DNA from: JANQRZ01 sp965214485
GTDB taxonomy: Bacteria; Bacteroidota; Rhodothermia; Rhodothermales; JANQRZ01
DNA length: 64,000 nucleotides
Assembly: GCA_965214485.1 (NCBI GenBank)
Contig: CBDCBW010000003.1
Span: 1 to 64,000 of the forward strand
Direction of reading: 5' to 3'
How positions within the stretch are numbered: the first letter of the stretch is position 1; the number at the start of each line of letters is the position of its first letter. The position numbers and the translations under genes are program-made. The notes below the pieces were generated by a model that saw only the letters and a program-made list of their open reading frames with translations, did not search any database and had not been told where the DNA came from. Below, piece after piece: positions 51,762-60,601 of the stretch.

Positions 51762-54194
51762 TCACCGCAGCGCGACGAGCGTGACCCCCGGCCCGCCCTC
51801 GTCCCACGGCGCGTCGGCGACGCGGGCTACGTCGGGGCGCGTGTCGAGGTACTCGCGGACGGCTTCGCGCAGCGCGCCGGTGCCGGTGCCGTGGAGCACC
51901 TCGACCGCCTCCAGCCCCGCCATCACCGCCTCGTCGACGAGCCGCATCACGGCGGGGATGGCCTCGTCCACGCGCTGCCCCCGGAGGTCGATCCGCCGCT
52001 CGGCGTCGAGCGCGGGCATCGCCGTCCGGCCCGAGGACCGCCCCTCGCCCTTCGACCTACGCACCTCGACGCGTTGCTTGCTCGGCCCGCCGACCTTCGT
52101 CAGCCGCCCGAGCTTCGCCCGGACCTTCATCTGCCCGAGCGCGACGAGCGCCTCTTTCTCACCCAGCTCCAGGACCTCGCCGGTGGCCTCGGCGTCGTCG
52201 AGCCGGACGTGGTCGCCGATGCGGATCGGGCCGCCCTCGACCGCCGCCGAGGCGGGGCGCGGCTTGGGCGACCGCCGCACTTTGCGCTGCTTCTTGCGCT
52301 CGACCTGCTCCTTGAACCCCTCGAGCTGCTCGCGCGCCGCGCGGGTCTGTTCCTTCGCGGCCTCGGCCTCTTTGATCTCGCGGATCGTGCGCTCGACGCG
52401 GGCGTTGGCCTCGCCGACGATCCGCTCGGCCTCTTCGAGGGCCTGCCCCACGATCTCGTCCTTCCGCTTCTGGATCGCCTCGTTGCGGCCCTCGAACGTG
52501 CGGCGGACCTGCTCCGCGCGGCGCGCCTCCTCGCGCGCCGTCGCCAGCTCGGCCTCGAGCGCCTGCGCCTGTGCCTCGAACGTCGCGATGAGGTTTTCGA
52601 GCGCCGTCTTGCCCTCGCCGACGAGGTCGCGCGCGCGGGCCAGCACGTCGCCGTCGAGCCCGACGCGCTGCGCGATCTCGAAGGCGTACGACGAGCCGGG
52701 GATGCCCTCCTGGAAGCGGTACGTCGGCGAGAGCGTCGCCTGGTCGAACTGCATCGAGGCGTTCTCGACGCCGGGGTGCTGGTGGGCGAAGGCCTTGAGC
52801 GTGCCGTGGTGGGTGGTCGCGACGGTCCGCGCGCCGCGCTCGGTGAGGGCTTCGAGCACGGCCTGCGCGAGCGCGCCGCCCTCGGCGGGGTCGGTCCCGG
52901 TCCCGGCCTCGTCGATGAGCACGAGGGCGCGGGCGTCGGCCTCGGCGAGCATCCGGCGGAGGTTCTTCAGGTGCGAGGTGAACGTCGAGAGGTCCTGCTC
53001 GATGCTCTGCTGGTCGCCGATGTCGACGAAGAGCCGGTCGAAGAGCGCGAGGCTCGTGCCCGGCGCGGCGGGGACCGGCAGCCCGCACGCCGCCATGAGG
53101 GCGAGCACCCCGACGGTCTTCATCGCGACCGACTTGCCGCCCGCGTTGGGCCCGGTGATGACGAGCGTGCGCTGCTCGTCGCCGAGCGCGAGGTCGAGCG
53201 GGACGACGGTCCGGTTGTCGTCCGCGTCTTCGCGCAGAAAATGCAGCGAGAGGACCGGGTTGCGCCCCCGGACGATCCGCACCGTCCCTTCGTCGTTCAG
53301 CTCGGGCACGAGGGCGTCGAGCTCGTTCGAAAGCCGGGCGCGGGCCTGGAGCGCGTCGAGCCGGGCGAGGACCTCGAGGCCGGCGCGGAGGTCGGGGAGG
53401 CGGCTCCGGAGGTGGCCGGTGACCTCGCGGAGGATGCGGCGGATTTCGCGGCTCCGCTCGAGCTCCAGCTCGCGGACCTCGTTGTTGAGGTCGAGCACGG
53501 CGGCGGGCTCGATGTAGACCGTCTGCCCGGTGCCGGAGACGTCGTGGACGAAGCCCTGCACCTTGCGCTTGGCCTCGGCGCGGACGGGGATCACGGCGCG
53601 CCCGTTGCGGATCGTCGGCTGCTCGTCGGTCGCGTAGCCCTGCCCCTGCGCCTCGCGGAGCGCCTTGAGGAGGGTACTTCGAAGTTGCCCCTGCCGGTCG
53701 GCGAGCGTCCGGGTGATCCGCTGCAGCTCAGCCGAGGCGGTGTCGCGCACCTGCCCGCGCTCGTCGACCGTCCGGGCGATGTGCTCTTCGAGCTGCTTCT
53801 GTACGGCGATCTCGGCGGCGAGGCCCGCCACATCCGGGTAGCGCTCGCGGCGCGACTTGAAGTACCCGTGCGCCCGCCGCATCGTCCCGAGCACCGCCCC
53901 GACTTCGGCGAGGTCTTCAGCCTCGACCGTCGCGTCTTTGGGCTGCGCGTGGCGGAGCACCTCGCGGATGTCCGGCAGCGGCGCGAGCGGGACCGGGTCG
54001 TCGGCGCGGAGGGCCTGTTGGAGCTCCGCCGTCCGGGTGAGCAGCCCCCCGACGGCCGCGCGGTCGGTCGACGGCTGCATCGCCTCCAAGCGCTCGCGCC
54101 CGAGCGGGCTGCGGGCGTGGCCCTCGAGCCTTCGGCGGACGGCGTCGAAGCCGAGCTTTGCTTCAGCATCTGCGGGGTAGAGTTGCATCAGCAT
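51762..54194 (-). CDS. mutS2: Endonuclease MutS2
   Basis: This 810-residue MutS2 has an N-terminal helical core and clamp region. The ATPase has Walker A TGPNAGGKSVAMKTVG (about 342-357) and Walker B LVLIDEAGTGTDPAEGG. A long coiled coil (about 515-640) and a C-terminal Smr nuclease domain (LDLRGQRVDEA, LHGTGTGALREAVREYL) follow. MutS2 suppresses homologous recombination and in some bacteria rescues collided ribosomes. The length is typical. Two ATGs (54194, 54188) compete as the start. Two small genes lie 22 bases upstream on the same strand. Confidence 0.95.
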   Translation of the reverse strand: MLMQLYPADAEAKLGFDAVRRRLEGHARSPLGRERLEAMQPSTDRAAVGGLLTRTAELQQALRADDPVPLAPLPDIREVLRHAQPKDATVEAEDLAEVGAVLGTMRRAHGYFKSRRERYPDVAGLAAEIAVQKQLEEHIARTVDERGQVRDTASAELQRITRTLADRQGQLRSTLLKALREAQGQGYATDEQPTIRNGRAVIPVRAEAKRKVQGFVHDVSGTGQTVYIEPAAVLDLNNEVRELELERSREIRRILREVTGHLRSRLPDLRAGLEVLARLDALQARARLSNELDALVPELNDEGTVRIVRGRNPVLSLHFLREDADDNRTVVPLDLALGDEQRTLVITGPNAGGKSVAMKTVGVLALMAACGLPVPAAPGTSLALFDRLFVDIGDQQSIEQDLSTFTSHLKNLRRMLAEADARALVLIDEAGTGTDPAEGGALAQAVLEALTERGARTVATTHHGTLKAFAHQHPGVENASMQFDQATLSPTYRFQEGIPGSSYAFEIAQRVGLDGDVLARARDLVGEGKTALENLIATFEAQAQALEAELATAREEARRAEQVRRTFEGRNEAIQKRKDEIVGQALEEAERIVGEANARVERTIREIKEAEAAKEQTRAAREQLEGFKEQVERKKQRKVRRSPKPRPASAAVEGGPIRIGDHVRLDDAEATGEVLELGEKEALVALGQMKVRAKLGRLTKVGGPSKQRVEVRRSKGEGRSSGRTAMPALDAERRIDLRGQRVDEAIPAVMRLVDEAVMAGLEAVEVLHGTGTGALREAVREYLDTRPDVARVADAPWDEGGPGVTLVALR

Positions 54195-54216
54195 AGGTCA
54201 CGATATACAGGTCTGA

Positions 54217-54690
54217 TTACCACCTGTTCAGAAAGTGCGAGAGGTCTCGCCGCCCATGCTTCGCCGTGACGCGGCCTCGCTCGAGACGCAGCCGAACGTT
54301 GACTCGTCCCTCGGCGCTCAGTGCTCCTGCCTGATGGTCCACGTACTCCTCGTAGAGATCGGAGCGAGGGATGATAACAAATCCGGCCCACTCCCCCTGT
54401 GCCCTGAATGCAAATACGTACGTCAACTCCGGTTCCGTCGGGGCGCTGAGCTGGTGCACAGGAATGTTGAACTGGCCCGTGTACGCACCATCCTTCAGGG
54501 TCTTGACTCGGCAGGTCTTCACCTGCACCCGCTCAACGCTTACCAAGCCGCCGGCTCCCTCCTCAAACACGAAAAGGTCGTCCCCAGCATCGACTTCTGG
54601 GCGCGCCACGTTCTTACCGTGCAGCAAGTACTCCGCCATCACGGCCCGTTCCCCAGCACGTCCAGTGTGGAGGTGCCCGTGCTCAGGCAT
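54217..54690 (-). CDS. Putative PD-(D/E)XK-fold nuclease, small
   Basis: This 157-residue protein has GRAGERAVMAEYLLHG with an early glutamate, then RPEVDAGDDLFVFEEG and VERVQVKTCRVK. The E...D...QxK arrangement is typical of a PD-(D/E)XK variant seen in DUF4365-like and Holliday-resolvase-like proteins. The C-terminal part (FAFRAQGEWAGFVIIPRSDL) continues the fold. Its start overlaps the end of the upstream 100-codon gene by 8 bases, so the two form a unit just ahead of mutS2. Codon usage is less G+C-biased than in surrounding genes. It could be a restriction-like, toxin or repair nuclease. Confidence 0.6.
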   Translation of the reverse strand: MPEHGHLHTGRAGERAVMAEYLLHGKNVARPEVDAGDDLFVFEEGAGGLVSVERVQVKTCRVKTLKDGAYTGQFNIPVHQLSAPTEPELTYVFAFRAQGEWAGFVIIPRSDLYEEYVDHQAGALSAEGRVNVRLRLERGRVTAKHGRRDLSHFLNRW

Positions 54691-54985
54691 GCTGCCCGTT
54701 CGTGTCGTAGAGTTCCTCCCCCGAGGTCGGGTCCACGAAAACGACCCCGCCCTCTTCCTCGATCTTCTGCTCAGAAAGCCCTGTCAGCACTACGGCAAAT
54801 TGCATCCACGGAGGACCATGCAGAAGCTGGAGGTCGGTGGTCGTATCGTAGGAGGCGAACACCTGCCCCGGTAGGGTCTGCCGTGCGGCGGCGCACTCCG
54901 CCTCGACGCGCCGCCGAGTCTTCGGGTGTAAGCGGAAGACGTAGCCGTTGGGTTGCCGCCCCACATCTATTCTGAGTCTGTCCAT
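54683..54985 (-). CDS. Unknown small protein, partner of the PD-(D/E)XK gene
   Basis: This predicted 100-residue soluble protein begins MDRLRIDVGRQPNGYVFRLH and contains TLPGQVFASYDTTTDLQLLHG and GGVVFVDPTSGEELYDTNG. It has no transmembrane segment or signal. I do not recognise it. It overlaps the downstream nuclease gene by 8 bases and shares its lower G+C content, which suggests a two-gene cassette. Confidence 0.5.
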   Translation of the reverse strand: MDRLRIDVGRQPNGYVFRLHPKTRRRVEAECAAARQTLPGQVFASYDTTTDLQLLHGPPWMQFAVVLTGLSEQKIEEEGGVVFVDPTSGEELYDTNGQHA

Positions 54986-55045
54986 GCTCTCCTAAATCGG
55001 GTGTGACGTATCGTACCGGCACAGGAAGCGGGAGTTCTCCCTCCG

Positions 55046-56059
55046 TCACCCCTCGACCGGTCCGGCGGTGGCGTGGTCTCCGATGTTGAGCGGCCCGGCG
55101 TAGCGGTAGACCTCGGCGCTCTGCCCGACGATCGCGTCGTCGAGCGCGGCGTCGGTCACGCGGGCGTCGTCGAAGACGATGGCGTTCTTGACGACCGAGT
55201 TCGTCACGGTCGCGCCGCCGTGGACGGCGACGTAGGGGCCGACGACCGAGTCCACGACCTTCGCCTCGGGCCCGAGGTAGACCGGCTCGATCAGGATGGA
55301 GTTCTCGACCGTGCCCTCCTTCTGCGGCCCCTCCTCCTTGTCGAGGATCACCTTCGTCGTGTCCTTGAGCGCGGGGATCGTCCCGCAGTCGAGCCACTCG
55401 GAGACGCTGGCGGTTTTGAAGACGGCCCCGGCCTTGAGCATCCGGTCGAGCGCGTCGGTGAGCTGGAACTCGCCGCCGACGCCGGTCACGTCGTGGTCGA
55501 TCAGGTAGTCGATCTCGCGCTTGAGCGCGGCCCCGTCCTTGACGTAGTAGATGCCGATGATGGCCTCGTTCGAGATCGGCTCGGAGGGCTTCTCGACGAA
55601 GTCGGTGATCCGCTCGGCGTCGTCCTTCACCACGACGCCGAACCGGCTGGGGTCGTCGACGTGCTTGACCCAGACCACGGCGTCGGCGTCGTCGAGGCTG
55701 GGCTTTTCGTCCATGTAGAACAGCGTGTCGGCGAAGACCACGACGCACTCGCCCGCGAGGTGGTCGCCGGCCTGCACCACCGCGTGGGCGGTCCCGAGGG
55801 CGGTCTCCTGCACGCCGAAGCTGGCCGTCATGCCGTGGCGCTCGGCGATCTCCGAGAGGCGGTCGCGGACGCCCTGCCCGAAGTCCGGCCCGAGGATGAA
55901 CACGGCCTCGTCGAAGCCGCGCGGGAGCGTGTCGGCGAAGGTGTCTATGATGCGCTCGACCATCGAGACGCCGCGGACGTGGATGAGGGGCTTGGGAGTG
56001 ACGTGGGTGTGGGGGCGGAGCCGGGTGCCGCGCCCGGCCATCGGGATGATGAGCTTCAT
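55046..56059 (-). CDS. Sugar-phosphate nucleotidyltransferase (NTP transferase)
   Basis: This 337-residue enzyme has the pyrophosphorylase signature MKLIIPMAGRGTRLRPHTHV and TPKPLIHV. Further motifs are VVFADTLFYMDEKP, TDFVEKPSEP and VGGEFQLTDALDRML. It resembles RmlA and GlmU-like enzymes, with a C-terminal left-handed beta-helix containing NSILIEPVYLGPEAKVVDS. It makes an NDP-sugar such as dTDP-glucose or UDP-GlcNAc/GDP-mannose. Specificity is unresolved. There is no visible sugar-pathway partner in the window. Confidence 0.85.
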   Translation of the reverse strand: MKLIIPMAGRGTRLRPHTHVTPKPLIHVRGVSMVERIIDTFADTLPRGFDEAVFILGPDFGQGVRDRLSEIAERHGMTASFGVQETALGTAHAVVQAGDHLAGECVVVFADTLFYMDEKPSLDDADAVVWVKHVDDPSRFGVVVKDDAERITDFVEKPSEPISNEAIIGIYYVKDGAALKREIDYLIDHDVTGVGGEFQLTDALDRMLKAGAVFKTASVSEWLDCGTIPALKDTTKVILDKEEGPQKEGTVENSILIEPVYLGPEAKVVDSVVGPYVAVHGGATVTNSVVKNAIVFDDARVTDAALDDAIVGQSAEVYRYAGPLNIGDHATAGPVEG

Positions 56060-56159
56060 GCAGGGGGATCGGTTCGGGGTGAGGAGGGGGAGGTGCGGGG
56101 CCTACTACCGGGCGTCTGGGCGATGGTTCGGGAGGCAGCGCAGGGTAACGGAAAATCAA

Positions 56160-56350
56160 CACAGTTCGGGGGAAAGGGATGAGTTTGGGGAAGGGGATGA
56201 GGGCGTGGGGGAATGGGAGCCAGGGAGGGATGGGCGTCGGCGCGTTGCGCGGCGGTCTTGGTAACGTGGTCTTGGTAACTTCGTCAGTTTTCCCGCGCTC
56301 TTCCGCCCTTCCGCTCTTCCACACCACCCTGCCCGCTGTGTCTTTTTGCT
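56160..56350. repeat. Composite intergenic element copy 4 (diverged)
   Basis: A purine-rich stretch (GGGGGAAAGGGATGAGTTTG and on to 56228) is followed by GCGCGTTGCGCGGCGG, a core-like GTCTTGGTAACTTCGTCAGT with a duplicated CTTGGTAAC, and a pyrimidine-rich tail (CCGCGCTCTTCCGCCCTTCC). The order matches copies 2 and 3. It lies in the 484-bp gap 56060-56543, otherwise without a gene. Confidence 0.55.
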
Positions 56351-56543
56351 GACGGTGCCGTGCACCATCGGCGGCGACGCAGAACCGGTGAAAACAGCCG
56401 AAACGCCTCGGTTCAGCCGGTCGGGCGGGGCGAAGCAGCGGAGGGAACGGAACTTGGACGGCTCGGCGCGGGGTTGAAGCCTCGCTCTTCCGGGGCGATC
56501 CCCCACTCCCCTTTGCTGCCCTCCACCTATCTCGAAACACACC

Positions 56544-57251
56544 ATGCAGACTCTCCTTCAACGCTTCCGCTTCATCCTGCCGCTGGTCGTGTTGGCCTTC
56601 GCCGGCATGACCTTCGTAGGCTGTCAAAACATGAGCAAGACCGGCCAGGGGGCCGTCGTCGGCGCGGGTGCCGGCGCGGTCGTCGGCGGCATCATCGGCA
56701 AAGCCACCGGCTCGACCGCGCGGGGTGCCATCATCGGCGCGGCCGTCGGCGGGACCGCCGGGGCCGTCATCGGCAACCAGATGGAGGAGCAAGCCGAGGA
56801 GCTCGACGAGGAGCTCGACAACGCCACCGTCGAGACCGTCCAGGACGACGAAGGCAACACCGCCGGCATCAAGATCACGTTCGACAACGCGATCCTGTTC
56901 GACTTCGACAGCTACGACCTCCGCGCCAGTGCCCGCGCGGACCTCGCCAGCCTCTCCAGCAGCCTCGCCAACTACCCGAACACCGACGCGCTCGTGGTCG
57001 GCTACACGGACGCCACCGGCACGGAGGACTACAACCAGACGCTCTCCGAGCGCCGCGCCAACGCCGTGGCGACGTATCTCACGCAGTCCGGCGTCGCCCC
57101 GAGCCGGATGCAGATCTCCGGCATGGGCGAGACCAACCCCGTCGCCTCGAACGCCACCGAGGAGGGCCGCCAGCAGAACCGCCGCGTCGAGATCGCGCTC
57201 TACGCCAACGAGGCCTACCGCCAGCAGCTCGAGAACGAGCAGGGCGGCTGA
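56544..57251 (+). CDS. OmpA-family lipoprotein with glycine-zipper domain
   Basis: This 235-residue lipoprotein has a signal ending in TFVGC (Cys27). A glycine-zipper segment (GAVVGAGAGAVVGGIIGKATG and GAIIGAAVGGTAGAVIGNQM, about 35-90) is followed by an acidic linker. An OmpA peptidoglycan-binding domain (FDFDSYDLRASARADLASL, GYTDATGTEDYNQTLSERRA, QQNRRVEIAL) completes it. It should tether the outer membrane to the cell wall. A strong terminator follows. Confidence 0.92.
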   Translation: MQTLLQRFRFILPLVVLAFAGMTFVGCQNMSKTGQGAVVGAGAGAVVGGIIGKATGSTARGAIIGAAVGGTAGAVIGNQMEEQAEELDEELDNATVETVQDDEGNTAGIKITFDNAILFDFDSYDLRASARADLASLSSSLANYPNTDALVVGYTDATGTEDYNQTLSERRANAVATYLTQSGVAPSRMQISGMGETNPVASNATEEGRQQNRRVEIALYANEAYRQQLENEQGG

Positions 57252-57276
57252 TCGCAGCACTGGGTTGTGGCTGCTT

Positions 57277-57311
57277 GGGGGCCCTCGGCGCACGCCGGGG
57301 GTCCCTTTTTA
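57277..57311 (+). terminator. Rho-independent terminator after the OmpA-family gene
   Basis: A GGGGCCCTCGGC / GCCGGGGGTCCC stem of about 12 bp (wobbles included) with a short loop is followed by TTTTTACTTTCTT, 26 bases after the stop. Confidence 0.85.
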
Positions 57312-57514
57312 CTTTCTTAGGGTGTGATTTTTTAAGGGGGTGACGGCCGGGAGGTAAAGCGAGGAGGCGAGCGAACCGGAGAAGCGGAAGCGGGACGTTC
57401 AGCAGGCCAGGGGCGCGGCGTAGAGACGTAGGCTGAAATGCGATGGCATCGTTAGATTCGCGTGCCTCTCCTTCCCATTCGCCTGTTCTCCTCACGCCTT
57501 TCGCACCCCACTCT

Positions 57515-58228
57515 ATGGAAACCCCCTTCGCCACCGGCCTTCGGATGACGCCGGAAGAAATCCAGGCCTGGAACGACACGCGCACCCAGGACTCGTGGCG
57601 CATCTTCCGCATCATGGCCGAGTTCGTCGAGGGCTACGAGGTGATGTCGCGCATCGGACCGTGCGTGAGCGTCTTCGGCTCGGCGCGGACGAAGCCGGGA
57701 ACGCCGTACTACGAGCTCGGCGTCGAGGTCGGACGGGCGCTCGTCGAAAAGGGGTATGGCGTGATCACGGGCGGCGGGCCGGGCATCATGGAGGCCGCCA
57801 ACAAGGGCGCGCAGGAGGCGGGCGGCGCGTCGGTCGGGCTCAACATCGTCCTCCCGTTCGAGCAGGTCAGCAACCCGTACGTGGACCCGGACAAGCTGAT
57901 CAACTTCGACTTTTTCTTCGCCCGCAAGGTGATGTTCGTCAAGTACGCGATGGGCTACGTCGTCCTGCCCGGCGGCTTCGGCACGCTCGACGAGCTGTTC
58001 GAGTCGCTGACCCTGATCCAGACCGGCAAGGCGTCGCCGTTCCCCGTGGTCCTCGTCGGCTCGGAGTTCTGGGGCGGCCTCCTCGACTGGGTGCGCGGGA
58101 CGCTCATCGAGGCGGGCAACATCTCCGCCGAGGACCCCGGCCTCGTCACCCTCACCGACGACCCCGCCGAGGCCGTCGAGGTCGTCGACTCGTTCTGCCA
58201 GCGCTACGGGCACCTCCCTAATTTCTGA
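57515..58228 (+). CDS. LOG-family protein (TIGR00730 Rossmann fold)
   Basis: This 237-residue protein has the LOG signature PGGFGTLDE and the nucleotide-binding GGGPGIMEAANKGAQEAGG, with SVFGSARTKPGTPYYELG near the start. LOG-type enzymes release cytokinin-like bases from nucleoside monophosphates by phosphoribohydrolysis; bacterial paralogues may act on other nucleotides (PpnN-like). The ATG at 57515 gives METPFATGL and the usual length. Its physiological substrate here is unknown. Confidence 0.85.
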   Translation: METPFATGLRMTPEEIQAWNDTRTQDSWRIFRIMAEFVEGYEVMSRIGPCVSVFGSARTKPGTPYYELGVEVGRALVEKGYGVITGGGPGIMEAANKGAQEAGGASVGLNIVLPFEQVSNPYVDPDKLINFDFFFARKVMFVKYAMGYVVLPGGFGTLDELFESLTLIQTGKASPFPVVLVGSEFWGGLLDWVRGTLIEAGNISAEDPGLVTLTDDPAEAVEVVDSFCQRYGHLPNF

Positions 58229-58421
58229 GCCGAGGGGCGAGCGCCGGGGGTCTGGAAAAGCCTCTCGACAGGACGCGGCCCGGTCCTGTCCACTGTGCCC
58301 CCGCCCACCGTCCACTGCTCGTCACACACGCGGGGTCCGGGGGGCCATTTCTGCCCCGTTTCGGCTCGGCTCGGTCCTTGCAAAGCCGGATCATGCCGTC
58401 TCGTTATGGCGTAGGCTCTTC

Positions 58422-58459
58422 CCCTTCACGCCGCTACTCCCCCTTCACGCCGCTACTCC
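58422..58459. repeat. 19-bp tandem duplication before the TPR gene
   Basis: CCCTTCACGCCGCTACTCC occurs at 58422-58440 and 58441-58459, in the leader of the downstream gene. Confidence 0.9.
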
Positions 58460-58480
58460 CTTAGCAACCAACCCAGTCCT

Positions 58481-59461
58481 ATGACCACTCGAACCCTGTT
58501 TCCCCGCCTCCTTGCGCTGGCCCTCGTGCTGATCCTCGCTCCGGCGACGGTGGAGGCGCAGACCACCTCCGAACCCGTCGCCGCGCCGGTGGACGAGCTG
58601 TCCGAGACCGGGACCGTCAACGCCGACGCCCGCGCCCAGATCGAAGAGATGATGACGGCGGCCCGCGCCGCGAACGAGCAGGGCACGGCGGAGGGCTACG
58701 CAATGGCCGCTGAGAAGTACCTCGAAGCCGCCGACGCGGCCACCGCCTCCGGCGACACGCAGCTGGCCGAGAGCGCGACGGGCATGAGGCAGGGCGCGGC
58801 CAAAGCCTTCGTCGATGCCGGCTCGATGTACTCCGAGGCCGAAGACCACGCCGCCGCCGCCGAGCACTTCAGCCGCGCCGCCGAGGTCGCCGAGCAGCTC
58901 GAGGACAACGCGCTCCGGGCCAAGACCTCGTTCAACGCGGGCACGGCCTACATGCAGGCCGAGGACTACACGATGGCGCTCCCGCTCTTGGACGCCGCCA
59001 TCCTCCTCTCGCCGGACGAGCTGAACTACTACTACGTCCGCGGCCTCGCCCTGCGCAGCAGCGGCGACACGGAGGGCTACGAGACGGCCTTCGCCGAGCT
59101 CGCCGCCCGCGCCGACTCCCTCGGCGACGCGGACATGGCCGAGAAGGTCGGCGAGACCGTCGGCAAGGGCTACCTGATCGAGGCCAACGCCGCCGTCAAG
59201 GCCGACCGCTACAGCGACGCGGTGGCGGCGCTCGACAAGGCCGCGCCGTTCCTCGGCGAGGACCACGAGACGATGAACAAGCTCTACGCCAGCGCCTACT
59301 ACAAGATGGGCGTCAGCCAGGTCCGGGCCGAGCAGTTCTCCTCGGCCCAGCGCTCGCTCTCGCAGGCCGTCACCTACGGCCGCCGGGCGGGCCTCGACTC
59401 GGTCGTCAACGGGGCGCAGCAGCAGCTCGACTACGTCAAGCAGGTGCAGGAGCAGGGCTGA
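58481..59461 (+). CDS. Exported TPR-repeat protein
   Basis: This 326-residue protein has a signal peptide (about 1-27, ending TVEAQ) and then helical repeats. Units such as AMAAEKYLEAADAATASGD, AKAFVDAGSMYSEAEDHAAA, AEHFSRAAEVAEQLEDNALR and MALPLLDAAILLSPDELNYY fit tetratricopeptide repeats. It is probably periplasmic or surface-associated and a protein-interaction scaffold. No enzymatic domain is visible. Confidence 0.8.
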   Translation: MTTRTLFPRLLALALVLILAPATVEAQTTSEPVAAPVDELSETGTVNADARAQIEEMMTAARAANEQGTAEGYAMAAEKYLEAADAATASGDTQLAESATGMRQGAAKAFVDAGSMYSEAEDHAAAAEHFSRAAEVAEQLEDNALRAKTSFNAGTAYMQAEDYTMALPLLDAAILLSPDELNYYYVRGLALRSSGDTEGYETAFAELAARADSLGDADMAEKVGETVGKGYLIEANAAVKADRYSDAVAALDKAAPFLGEDHETMNKLYASAYYKMGVSQVRAEQFSSAQRSLSQAVTYGRRAGLDSVVNGAQQQLDYVKQVQEQG

Positions 59462-59541
59462 CACGCTCTCGCCCGGTGGCTCTCCGAGGCCCGTAGCCCT
59501 GCCGGCTGCGGGCCTCGCTTGCTTACTTCGCCCCGGTCAGA

Positions 59542-59624
59542 GTGTGTTCATGAACAGGATGTGCGAGGCGAGAGCGAGCGAGCAGACCGCCGCTCGCAGC
59601 CCAAAGCATCGTTCATGAACACAC
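59542..59624. mobile_element. 83-bp MITE-like element with perfect 14-bp inverted repeats
   Basis: GTGTGTTCATGAAC (59542-59555) and GTTCATGAACACAC (59611-59624) are perfect inverted repeats around GGATGTGCGAGGCGAGAGCG and CGCTCGCAGCCCAAAGCATC. These inner segments occur in inverted order at the ends of the 44515-44728 element, so this is an internally deleted relative. It touches the 3' end of the outer-membrane protein gene. Confidence 0.8.
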
Positions 59625-59626
59625 GC

Positions 59627-60601
59627 TCAGAGCTTCGTCTCGATGCCGACGAAGACCTCGACCGAGCGGAGCGCGTTGCGGGCGTAGGGGGCGGTGAACG
59701 CCTGCACGCTCAGCCCCGTCTCCCCGAAGACGGCGAACGTCGCGCCCAGCCCGGTGCGAACGAAGCGCTGCTGCGGGAACGCCTCCGGCTGCACGCCGTC
59801 CTCCGCCACGGTCACTTCCGGCTCGGCGGTGGACCACACGACATCGACGAGCCCCTGCACGAGCAGTCGGTCGAAGAGCGTGTACCCGGCCTCGAGCTTG
59901 AGCAGCAGCTCGTCGCTGTAGGCGACCTCCGCGCCTCCGTCGTCGAGGCAGACCTCCTCGGCGTCGGCCGGCCCCGCCGGGCAGGCCACGACGCGCGACA
60001 GGTCGAAGACCGAGCTGCGGTGGCGGTAGCCGACGGCGGCCTGCGCGTAGGCCGGGAGCGGCCAGAGGCTCCGCCCGTAGGCCAGCGTGAGCTGCGCGTC
60101 CACCTGCCCCGGCCCCACCGTCGGCGCGACGTTGCGCCGGTAGCCCAGCGGCAGAATCAGCGCGACGTTCGCCGCGAGGGCGTTCGGGCTGTCGTTCCAG
60201 CCCGCCACCTCCGTCAGCCCGACCCGCAGCCCGAGCACCCCCGAGCCCAGGTCCGAGGTCCGGCGCTCGACCGGCGCGTCGAAGCCGCCGTCGCGGACGA
60301 AGAGCCGCTTGTACGGCAGCGACCCGAAGAGCGTCAGGCTCGGCGCGAGGCCGACCTCGCCGTAGAGGTAGCGGCTGCGGTCCCGGAACGGCGTGCCGTC
60401 CTCCTCCGGGTCGAGGTTCGGGTCGTAGGGGACGACCTCGCCGCCGGCGTCGTAGCGCTCGGAGGCGTTGGCGAAGCCCTGCGTGACCTTGAGGTAGACC
60501 CGCCCCGGCTCCTGCGTCCACGCCTGCGCGCGGGCGAGCGTCGGGACGAGGAAGAGGGCGAGCAGGCAGACGGTCCGGGTAGGCATGGCGGCGAGGGTCA
60601 T
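59627..60601 (-). CDS. Outer-membrane beta-barrel protein, unknown family
   Basis: This predicted 324-residue exported protein starts MTLAAMPTRTVCLLALFLVP, a signal peptide ending LARAQA. Amphipathic beta-strands follow with alternating aromatic residues (RYLYGEVGLAPSLTLFGSLP, GVLGLRVGLTEVAG, LTLAYGRSLWPLPAYAQAAVG). This pattern fits a barrel of about 12 strands, similar to porin-like or transporter proteins. The ATG at 60601 overlaps the DUF547 stop (ATGA); 60586 is an alternative. I cannot name the family. The operon with DUF547 and DUF1573 genes suggests an envelope role. Confidence 0.62.
   Translation of the reverse strand: MTLAAMPTRTVCLLALFLVPTLARAQAWTQEPGRVYLKVTQGFANASERYDAGGEVVPYDPNLDPEEDGTPFRDRSRYLYGEVGLAPSLTLFGSLPYKRLFVRDGGFDAPVERRTSDLGSGVLGLRVGLTEVAGWNDSPNALAANVALILPLGYRRNVAPTVGPGQVDAQLTLAYGRSLWPLPAYAQAAVGYRHRSSVFDLSRVVACPAGPADAEEVCLDDGGAEVAYSDELLLKLEAGYTLFDRLLVQGLVDVVWSTAEPEVTVAEDGVQPEAFPQQRFVRTGLGATFAVFGETGLSVQAFTAPYARNALRSVEVFVGIETKL

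Noticed and set aside
51762..54269. Plus-strand frames opposite mutS2
   Set aside because: MutS2 motifs are complete on the minus strand; the opposite frames have biased composition only.
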